Below are positions 10,346 through 17,647 of a DNA stretch of 31,950 nt, in pieces. The notes under the pieces are model-generated. The model saw only the letters and a list, made by a program, of their open reading frames with translations. It did not search any database and had not been told where the DNA came from. Position 1 is the first letter of the stretch. Every line of letters starts with the position of its first letter. This DNA comes from Cryptomeria japonica (Eukaryota > Streptophyta > Pinopsida > Cupressales > Cupressaceae): positions 87,501-119,450 of the forward strand of contig NW_026729272.1 of NCBI RefSeq assembly GCF_030272615.1. The letters are read 5' to 3'. Both the position numbers and the translations under genes were made by a program.

Positions 10346-10490
10346 GCACCAAAGGTGCACGCCTTGGTGTGCACCCTGGAGTGCACTTTGGTGCTCACCT
10401 CGGTGCACACTTTGGTGTGCACCTCGGTGTGCACCAAAGGTGCGCACCTTGGAGCGCACCAAAGGTGTACACTTTGGAGCGCACCACATA
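10346..10490. repeat. Cluster of GTGCAC/GTGCGCAC palindromic words
   Basis: A dense run of variants of GCACCAAAGGTGCACGCC, CTTGGTGTGCACC, GGAGTGCACTTTGG and GGTGCGCACCTTGGAGCGC. It follows the last TATA core at the place where class II units have a single GCCTTGGTGCGCACC. The same vocabulary fills the 5S spacer further right (CACCTTGGAGCGCAC), so this looks like a small independent expansion of the same seed. No gene. Confidence 0.75.
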
Positions 10491-12190
10491 GGGTCTTTGA
10501 GAGGTTGGCGCAGTGCGCACACCAAGGTGGGTGTTGAGGTGCGTGCCGAGGTGGGTGGGTGCTAGGGTGCGCTCCATGGTGGGTGCCAGGGTGGGTGCGT
10601 GCTAGGGTGGATTCCAAAGAGGGTCATAGGGTGGGTGCCAAGGTGGGTTGGTGATATAGTGGGTTCAAAGGTGGGTACTAGGGTGGGTTCCAAGGTGGGT
10701 CACAAGTTGGGTGCCAGGATGCGTGGGTGTTAGGTTGGGTGCCAAGGTGGGCTCCTGCGTGGGTGGGTGCTAGGGTGGGTTTCAAGGTGGACGCGAGGGC
10801 GGGTGCCAAGGTGGGTAACAAGTTGGGTGTTAGGATGGGTGAGTGCTAGAGTGGGTGCCAAGGTGGGTGGGTGCTAAGGTGGATGCCAAGGTGGTTCACA
10901 GGGTGGGTGGGTTCTAGGGTGAGTTCCAAGGTGGGTCACAGGTTCAGTGCTAGGGTGGGTGTCAAGGCGGGTGTCGAGGTGCCTGGGTGCTAGGGTGTGG
11001 ATGCCAATGTGGGTCATAGGGTGGGTACTAGGGTGGGCTGCAATGTGGGTGCCAAGGTGGGTAACATGCTCGGTGGGTTCTAAATTGGGTGCCAGGGTGG
11101 GTGTGCACCCACCTTGCCCGAGGTGGGTGCCAAGGTGCCAGTGTGGGTGGGTGCTAAGGTGGATGCCAAGGTGGGTGAGAAGGTGGGTGATAGGTTGAGT
11201 GGTAGGATGGGTGGGTGCCAAGATGGGTCACAGGGTGGGTGCAAGGGTGGGTAGGTGCTAGGGTTGGTGTCAGGGTGGGTGGGTGCTAGGTTGGGTTCCA
11301 AGGTGGGTGCGAGGGTGAGTGTCAAGGTGGGTCACAGGTTAGGTGCTAGGATGGGTGAGTGCTAGGGTGCAAAGGTGCCAGGGTGGGTGCTAGGATGGGT
11401 CGATGCTAGGGTGAGTGGCAAGGTGGGTCCACAAGTGTCAAGGTGGGTGCCGAGGTGGGTGCCAAGTCGGCGACTGCTATGGTGGATGCCAAGGTGGGTC
11501 ACGGGGTGGGTGCCAAGTTGCTAGGTTGGGTTCCAAGGTGGGTGCCAACGTGGGTGCTAGGGTGCGTGGGTTAAAGGGTGTGTCACAACGTGGGTGCCAG
11601 GATGGGTGCGCACCCACACTGGCCAAGACGGGTGCGGGTGCAAGGTTGGGTTCCAAGCCCGGTCACAGGCTGGGTGCTAGGATGGGTGGGTGCCAAGGTG
11701 GGCACCAGGGTGGGTGCACCCACCCTGGCCAAGGTGGGTCACGGGGTGGGTCCTAGGGTGGGTAACGGGGTGGGTACTAAGGTGCGTGCCAAGGTGGGTC
11801 ATAGGGTGGGTGCCAAGGTGGGCACCAGGGTGGGTGTGCACCAACCCTAGCCAGGGTAGGTCACGGGGTGGTTGTCGGGGTGGGCGTCAAGGAGCCAAGG
11901 TGGGTGGCAAGTAGCCAAGTTGCGTGCCAAGGTGGGTGTCGGGGTGGGTGCCAAGGATCCAAGGTGGGTGCCAAGGAACCAAGGTGGGTGTCTGGGTGGG
12001 TGCCGAGGTGGGAGCCAGGGTGGGTCCCAAGGTGAGTGCAAAGGTGGGTGCCAGGGTCAAGGTGAGTGCCAATGTGGGTTCCAAGGTGCCAGGGTCAGGG
12101 TGAGTGCCAATGTGGGTTCAAAGGTGCTAAGTTGGGTGCGAGGTTGGGTGCGAGGGTGGGTGGGTGCCAAGGTGTGCTAGGTGGAAGCCC
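10491..12190 (+). repeat. G-rich satellite (GGTGGGTGCYARG)n
   Basis: About 1.7 kb of irregular repeats alternating GCCAAGGTGGGT and GCTAGGGTGGGT with a step of roughly 10-12 bp. All G runs are on the + strand, so it has high potential for G-quadruplexes and R-loops. It begins inside a truncated promoter-like repeat: GGGTCTTTGAGAGGTTGGCG at 10491-10510 and its GTGCGCACACC continue to about 10522, then the sequence switches to G-rich. The part after 11716 also belongs to higher-order unit A. Open frames in it are repeat by-products. Confidence 0.9.
11705..11728. repeat. 24-nt perfect palindrome at the start of the higher-order repeat
   Basis: CCAGGGTGGGTG (11705-11716) is followed directly by its exact reverse complement CACCCACCCTGG (11717-11728). 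Homology between unit A and units B and C starts at 11716, within one base of the centre of the palindrome. B and C keep only the right arm, joined to GCGCACCAAGG. Confidence 0.9.
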
Positions 12191-12585
12191 GGGTGGGTCG
12201 GCATCCCATGGGTGTCGAGTTGGGTGCCTGATGGGTGCTTCTTGTCAAGTTTTAGTCGTCGGGACTCATTTCGAGCCTTAGAGGTCGTTTCTTGTCCGGT
12301 TGCCCTGTCTTCGACCTGGGAACCCAATTTTGGTCCTCGGGTCCCATTTTTTTTTGTCTCGCATCCCACTTTTGGCCTGTGGCCTTTTCGGGGTCGATTC
12401 TCGTTTTGGGCATCAGAGCATGTTTCTTCTCCTAAAACCCAATATTTGTTTATTAAGTCTCGGAACACATTTTTGTTCTCGTGGACCCATCATGGGTCTT
12501 GGAACGCATTTGTGGTCCTTGGGTCCCATTTTGCATCCCGAAACTTGTGTTTTGGTGCTTGATCCCTATTTTGGGTGCCCACCTT
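12191..12585 (+). other. T-rich spacer with degenerate GGGTCCCATTTT repeats (unit A)
   Basis: Less GC-rich than its surroundings. Variants of GGTCCTCGGGTCCCATTTTT recur loosely every 25-60 bp (near 12331, 12511 and weaker ones between), with CTCGGAACACATTTTTGTTC and CTTGGAACGCATTTGTGGTC as related forms. Open frames of 132-163 codons are present on + but are not supported by any recognisable domain, and others overlap on -. Copies: 20114-20508 and 27961-28355. Confidence 0.65.
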
Positions 12586-12942
12586 GCACCAAGTGCGCAC
12601 CCGGGGCAAACCGAGCACCTTGGTGCACCGGGGCAAGATCGAGCGTGCACCCGAGGCGCCCCGAACATGCACCAAGGTGCACTCGGCCCACATGTGAGCG
12701 CAGGTCGTTGCGCCCGAGGTGGTGTGTGGGCACCGCGTTGCAGACGGGACACTGCACGCACACGACGCCCCCTCCAGGTGCACGCACGTAGGCCGGGCCG
12801 GGTGCACACCCGACGCCCTAGCAAGGTGCGCGCACCCGGGCAGGGCTCACACTTGGCGAACGGGGCGCACTTCGCGAGGGAGGGTGTGCACCTCGACGGG
12901 GGTGGGTGGCCGGGGTGGATTCGCACGTGGGTCGCGGTTTGC
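12586..12942. other. GC-rich spacer upstream of 5S (unit A)
   Basis: Rich in GCACCAAGGTGC, GCACCCGGGGC and related words, with no regular period. It contains one copy of the GCACCCGGGGCAAACCGAGC motif that is abundant downstream of the 5S gene, so both sides of the gene share vocabulary. Copies: 20509-20865 and 28356-28712. No gene is seen. Confidence 0.6.
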
Positions 12943-12970
12943 TAAGTACACACTGCGACAAGCTCATAAC
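12943..12970 (+). promoter_or_regulatory. 5S gene 1 upstream element
   Basis: TAAGTACA at 12943-12950 lies at -28 to -21, where plant 5S genes usually have a TATA-like box, and a C is at -1. The match to TATATAA is weak. The expected GC near -12 is not at its usual place (GC occurs at -16 and -8). Confidence 0.5.
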
Positions 12971-13088
12971 GGGTGCGATCATACCAGCGTTAGTGCACCG
13001 GATCCCATCAGAACTCCGCAGTTAAGCGCGCTTGGGCCGGAGTAGTACTGGGATGGGTGACCTCCCGGGAAGTCCCGGTGTTGCACCC
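12971..13088 (+). rRNA. 5S rRNA: 5S ribosomal RNA, copy 1
   Basis: Structural RNA of the large ribosomal subunit, transcribed by RNA polymerase III. The 118-nt sequence agrees with plant 5S throughout: GGGTGCGATCATACCAGC at the 5' end, CACCGGATCCCATCAGAAC, box A with intermediate element from +51 (GTTAAGCGCGCTTGGG), and box C from +81 (GGATGGGTGACCTCCCGG). The ends GGGTGC and GCACCC pair to form helix I. All three copies in the window are identical over the gene, and I see no disabling change. GCGTTAG and GCGCGCTTGGGCC differ from the common angiosperm form and recall gymnosperm 5S; this comparison is from memory. The unusual feature is the context: one gene per 7.85-kb unit. Confidence 0.98.
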
Positions 13089-13101
13089 TTTTTTAGTTTT
13101 T
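13089..13101 (+). terminator. Pol III terminator, 5S copy 1
   Basis: Six T residues directly after the last gene base, then AG and five more T residues: a standard Pol III stop with a backup run. Confidence 0.92.
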
Positions 13102-13513
13102 CGCCGGGCGTCGCAATGCTATTTGAATAAACCTTTTGCCCGTTTGCGTTCTCGTCGGGGCCGGGCCGGGCCGGGGTGCGCTGCCCGCACTACCGCGCGC
13201 GCGGGGGCGACACCGAGCGCGCACCCGAGGCGCCCCGAGCACACAGGCCACGGTGCAACCCGGGCGTTGTGCGCGCACCCCGGTGCGCCCGAGGTGCTGC
13301 GCGCGCACCCAGGTGAAATCGGTGTGCACCTCGGCCAGTGCGCGCTCGGTCGAGTCGCGCACGTTGGCCAAGGTGCACGGTGATGTTTCTTACTCTAAGG
13401 TTCCGCACCAGACGCCCGGGACAGGTGAGCGAAGCTGGGCGGGGCCGGGTGCGCGGCCGGGGCAGGTGCACGCAACTGGAGAGAGCTTTGGAGCACACTT
13501 CGGAGCGCACCAA
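13102..13513. other. Very GC-rich spacer downstream of 5S (unit A)
   Basis: Contains GGGCCGGGCCGGGCCGGGGT near 13157-13176, a CGCGCGCGGGGGCG run near 13195, and GCGCACC/GGTGCGC words. Open frames on both strands are a result of high GC. Copies: 21025-21436 and 28872-29283. No gene is seen. Confidence 0.6.
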
Positions 13514-13622
13514 TGATGCGCTCCATTCAAAAGTTTCCTGAAAAGGCAAAAAAAGTTGAGATTATAGAATTTCCCACTTGAGAGATTGTAAAAAAAAAAA
13601 ATTTAAAATGAAGGAAACGCGG
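13514..13622. repeat. AT-rich module m0, diverged copy nearest 5S
   Basis: Starts GATGCGCTCC and runs through TTTCCTGAAAAGGCAAAAAA and a run of 12 A residues to GAAGGAAACGCGGGTGCC. It has the same order of parts as the later modules (GATGCGCT, TTTCC.GAAAAGGCA8, AATTTCC, A-tract, GGAACGCG) but is clearly more diverged. It lies about 430 bp downstream of the 5S gene. Copies: 21437 and 29284 onward. Confidence 0.75.
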
Positions 13623-15295
13623 GTGCCAAGGTGTGCGCAGCCCAGCCAAGGTGTGCGCACCAAGGCGCCCACCCTGGCGAAGGTGCACGCAAGGTGCGCA
13701 CCCGAGGCAAACCGGACAATTAACCCAACTTTCGACTTCGCGCGCACCTTGGAGCGCACTTCGGAGCGCTCCTTGGTGCGCACCAATCTTGGGCACCTCG
13801 GAGTGCACCATGGCGCCCACCAAGGTGCGCACCCGGGGCAAACCGAGCTCCGACTTCGTGCGCACCTTGGAGCGCACGAAAGGTGCGCACCATGGCGCCC
13901 ACCAAGGTGCGCAGCCCAGCCAAGGCGTGCGCATCAAGGTGCGCACCCTGGCGAAGGTGCGCACCCGGGGCAAACCGAGCTCCGACTTCGTGCGCACCTT
14001 GGAGCGCACAAAAGGTGCGCAACCCAGCCAAGGTGTGCGCACCCCGGTCAAACCGAGCTCCGAATCGTGCGCACCAGAGGTGCACGCCATCGTGCGCACC
14101 TTGGAGCACACTTCGGAGCCCTCCTTGGTGCGCGCCGATGTTGCGCACCTCGGAGCGCACCCGGGGAAAACAATGCAATTAACCCGACTTTCGACTTCGT
14201 GGGCACCTCGGAGCGCTCTCGGGTTCGCACCTCGGAGCACACCGAGGTGCGCACCTTTGATGCGCTGCCTTCACCAATTTCCAGAAAAGGCAAGAAAACA
14301 TTGAGAAGGTGTGCGCACCGAGGTGCCCACCCTGGCGAAGGTGCACGCGAGGTGCGCACCCGGGGCAAACCGGGCTCCAACTTCGTGCACGCCGCACCTT
14401 GGAGCACACTTCGGAGCGCTCCTTGGTGCGCACCAGGGCGCGCAACCCAGCCGAGGTGCCCACCCCGGCGAAGGTGCACGCGAGGTGCGCACCCGGGGCA
14501 AACCGGGCTCCGACTTCGTGCACGCCATGGTGCCCACCGCGGCGAAGGTGCACGCGAGGTGCGCACCCGGGGCAAACCGGGCTCCGACTTCGTGCACGCC
14601 GCACCTTGGAGCACACTTCGGAGCGCTCCTTGGTGCGCACCATGGTGCCCACCAGGGCGCGCAACCCCGCCGAAGGTGCACGCGAGGTGCGCACCCGGGG
14701 CAAACCGGGCTCCGACTTCGTGCACGCCGCACCTTGGAGCACACTTCGGAGCGCTCCTTGGTGCGCACCATGGTGCCCACCAGGGCGCGCAACCCCGCCG
14801 AAGGTGCACGCGAGGTGCGCACCCGGGGCAAACCGGGCTCCGACTTCGTGCACGCCATGGTGCGCACCGCGGCGAAGGTGCGCACCCGGGGCAAACCGGG
14901 CTCCGACTTCGTGCACGCCGCACCTTGGAGCACACTTCGGAGCGCTCCTTGGTGCGCACCAGGGCGCGCAACCCAGCCGAGGTGCCCACCCCGGCGAAGG
15001 TGCACGCGAGGTGCGTACCCGGGGCAAACCGGGCTCCGACTTCGTGCACGCCGCACCTTGGAGCACACTTCGGAGCGCTCCTTGGTGCGCACCATGGTGC
15101 CCACCAGGCCGCGCAACCCAGCCAAGGTGTGCGCACCAAGGTGCACGCGAGGTGCGCACCCGGGGCAAACCGGGGTCCGACTTCGTGCACGCCGCACCTT
15201 GGAGCACACATCGGGGCGCTCCCGGGTTCGCACCGGCGTTGCGCACCGTGGTGGGCACCTCGGAGCACACCAAGGTGGGCAGCGAGGTGCGCACC
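13623..15295. repeat. GTGC/GCACC subrepeat block, proximal part of unit A
   Basis: Irregular subrepeats built from CGGGGCAAACCGGGCTCC, GACTTCGTGCACGCC, GCACCTTGGAGCACAC, TTCGGAGCGCTCCTTGG and TGCGCACCATGGTGCCCACC. The CGGGGCAAAC anchor is at 14361, 14494, 14568, 14696, 14824, 14887, 15020 and 15161, so long units of 128-141 bp alternate with short units of 63-74 bp that lack the GGAGCACACTTCGGAGCGC part. Before about 14250 the variant CAAACCGAGCTCC with GTGCGCACC predominates. Open frames of several hundred codons exist on both strands here and share the repeat peptides; I do not regard them as genes. Corresponding blocks: 21546-23142 and 29393-30989. Confidence 0.88.
14241..14316. repeat. 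76-bp segment unique to unit A
   Basis: Contains a truncated AT-rich module (GATGCGCTGCCTTCACCAAT, AAAAGGCAAGAAAACATTGA). The 11-bp repeat CACCGAGGTGC is at both ends in A (14240-14250 and 14316-14326); B and C have one copy and nothing between. This accounts for the difference between 7923 and 7847 bp. Confidence 0.9.
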
Positions 15296-15390
15296 TTTGA
15301 TGCGATGCCTTCACTAATTTCCATAAAAGGCAAAAAAAAAACGAGATTTTAAAATTTCCGTTTTGAAAGATAGTGAGAAAAAGGGAATGC
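15296..15390. repeat. AT-rich module m2 (type copy) and its family
   Basis: About 95 bp: TTTGATGCGCTGCCTTCACT, AATTTCCAGAAAAGGC, an A-tract of 8-10, GAGATTTTAAAATTTCCG, TTTTGAAAGATAGTGA, an A-tract and CGGAACGCG. It includes the palindrome ATTTTAAAAT and, in many copies, a TTCCGTTTT/AAAACGGAA inverted repeat. Starts in A: 15296, 15791, 16261, 16894, 17648, 18143, 18612, 18968, 19482. In B: 23143, 23638, 24108, 24741, 25495, 25990, 26459, 26815, 27329. In C: 30990, 31485. They are AT-rich islands in GC-rich DNA; no gene is implied. Confidence 0.9.
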
Positions 15391-15530
15391 TGGTGCCATC
15401 TTGAGCCCGCCCTGGTGCGCAGCCCAGCCAAGGTGTGCGCACCAAGGTGCCCACCCTGGCGAAGGTGCGCGCCCGGGCAATTAACCCAACTTCCAACTTC
15501 GCGCGCGCCAGGGTGGGAGCGCACCCAACA

Positions 15531-15620
15531 ACCGGGCCTGGGAAGAGCCAATGCGAGAAACCCCACCAAACGCTCTGACAAAAAAAGAGGGGGCGCTCCA
15601 GTAACCCCGCTTCGGAGCGC
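15531..15620. repeat. 90-bp GCCAATGCGAGAAACC module with GCGCTCC/GGAGCGC stem
   Basis: Runs from ACCGGGCCTGGGAAGAGCC through GAAACCCCACCAAACGC and an A7 tract to GCGCTCC (15593-15599), a 14-nt gap and GGAGCGC (15614-15620). Four copies per full unit. A: 15531, 16000, 17883, 18351. B: 23378, 23847, 25730, 26198. C: 31225, 31694. Each follows a TTAACCCAACTTCCAACTTC-type motif. Confidence 0.8.
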
Positions 15621-17647
15621 ACCCTGGGCAAACCCAGCCAAGGTGCCCACCCCGGCCAAGGTGCAGGCGAGGTGCGCACCCGGGGCAAACCGGGCTCCGA
15701 CAACGTGCACGCCGCACCTTGGAGCACACTTCGTAGCGCTCCCGGGTGCGCACCTCAGAGCACACCAAGGTGGGCAGCGAGGTGCGCACCTTTGATGCGC
15801 TGCCTTCACTAATTTCCAGAAAAGGCAAAAAAAAAAGGAGATTTTAAAATTTCCGTTTTGAAAGATAGTGAAAAAAACGGAACGCGCGTGCCATCTTGAG
15901 CCCGCCCTGGTGCGCAGCCCAGGTAAGGTGCCCACCCTGGCAAAGGTGCGCACCCGGGCAATTAACCCTACTTCCGACTTCGTGCGCGCCAGGGTGGCAA
16001 CCGGGCCTCGGAAGAGCCAATGCGAGAAACCCCACCAAACGCTCCGACAAAAAAAGAGGCGGCGCTCCAATAACCCCGCTTCGGAGCGCAGCCGGGGCAA
16101 ACCCAGCCAAGGTGCCCACCCCGACGAAGGTGCACGCGAGGTGCGCACCCGGGGCAAACCGGGCTCCGACAACGTGCACGCAGCACCTTGGAGCACACTT
16201 CGAAGCACTCCCGGGTGCCCACCGGCGTTGCGCACCGTGGTGGGCAGCGAGGTGCGCACCTTTGATGCGCTGCCTTCACTAATTTCCAGAAAAAGGCAAA
16301 AAAAAATGAGATTTTAAAATTTCCGTTTTGAAAGATAGTGAAAAAAAAGGAACGCGGGTGCCATCTTGAGCCCGCCCTGGTGCGCAGCCCAGGCAAGGCA
16401 TGCGCACCAAGGTGCCCACCCGAGGTGCACACCCGGGGCAAACCGGGCTCCGACTTCGTGCAGGCCGCACCTTGGAGCACACTTCGGAGCGCTCCTTGGT
16501 GCGCACCATGGTGCCCACCAGGGCGCGCAACCCAGCCAAGGTCTGCACACCAAGGTGCCCACCCCGGCGAAGGTGCACGCGAGGTGCGCACCCGGGGCAA
16601 ACCGGGCTCCGACTTCGTGCACGCCATGGTGCCCACCGCGGCGAAGGTGCACGCGAGGTGCGCACCCGGGGCAAACCGGGCTCCGACTTCGTGCACGCCG
16701 CACCTTGGAGCACACTTCGGAGCGCTCCTTGGTGCGCACCATGGTGCCCACCAGGGCGCGCAACCCAGCCAAGGTGTGCGCACCAAGGTGCACGCGAGGT
16801 GCGCACCCGGGGCAAACCGGGGTCCGACTTCGTGCACGCCGCACCTTGGAGCACACATCGGAGCGCTCCCAGGTTCGCACCAGCGTTGCGCACCTTTGAT
16901 GCGCTGCCTTCACTAATTTCCAGAAAAGGCAAAAAAAAACGATATTTTAAAATTTCCGTTCTGAAAGATAGTGAAAAAAACGGAACGCGGGTGCCATCTT
17001 GAGCCCTTCCTGGTGCGCAGCCCAGGCAAGTTGTGCGCACCAAGGTGCCCACCCTGGCGGAGGTGCGCGCCCGGGGCAAACCGGGCTCCGACTTCGTGCA
17101 CTGCATGGTGCCCACCAAGGCGCGCAACCCAGCCAAGGTGCCCACCGCAGCGAAGGTGCACGCGAGGTGCACACCCGGGGCAAACCGGGCTCCGACTTCG
17201 TGCACGCCGCACCTTGGAGCACACTTCAGAGCGCTCCTTGGTGCGCACCAGGGCGCGCAACCCAGCCGAGGTGCCCACCCCGGCGAAGGTGCACGCGAGG
17301 TGCGCACCCGGGGCAAACCGGGCTCCGACTTCGTGCACGCCATGGTGCCCACCGCGGCGAAGGTGCGCACCCGGGGCAAACCGGGCTCCGACTTCGTGCA
17401 CGCCGCACCTTGGAGCACACTTCGGAGCGCTCCTTGGTGCGCACCATGGTGCCCACCAGGCCGCGCAACCCAGCCAAGGTGTGCGCACCAAGGTGCACGC
17501 GAGGTGCGCACCCGGGGCAAACCGGGGTCCGACTTCGTGCACGCCGCACCTTGGAGCACACATCGGGGCGCTCCCGGGTTCGCACCGGCGTTGCGCACCG
17601 TGGTGGGCACCTCGGAGCACACCAAGGTGGGCAGCGAGGTGCGCACC

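Larger units (their letters stand above)
15296..17647. repeat. Internal 2.35-kb block, copy 1 (unit A)
   Basis: Runs from one AT-rich module (15296) to the equivalent one (17648), with modules at 15296, 15791, 16261 and 16894. The following block repeats this order at +2352, then +2351. It contains two copies of the 90-bp GCCAATGCGAGAAACC module and a cluster of GTGC subrepeats (16430-16890). Corresponding blocks: 23143-25494 in B and 30990 to the window end in C. Confidence 0.88.

Noticed and set aside
10491-12190. Telomeric or interstitial telomere repeat
   Set aside because: The G-rich unit is GGTGGGTGC-like with irregular length, not TTTAGGG or a close variant.
12164-12562. 132-codon plus-strand frame in the T-rich spacer
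   Set aside because: It is preserved in all three units only because the whole unit is nearly identical; it has no domain and overlaps other open frames on both strands.
12971-13101. 5S-carrying TRIM retrotransposon (Cassandra type)
   Set aside because: Cassandra elements carry 5S-like sequence in two short LTRs less than 1 kb apart. Here one full 5S gene with a T-run terminator sits in a 7.85-kb unit, and I see no TG...CA-bounded LTR pair or primer-binding site next to it.
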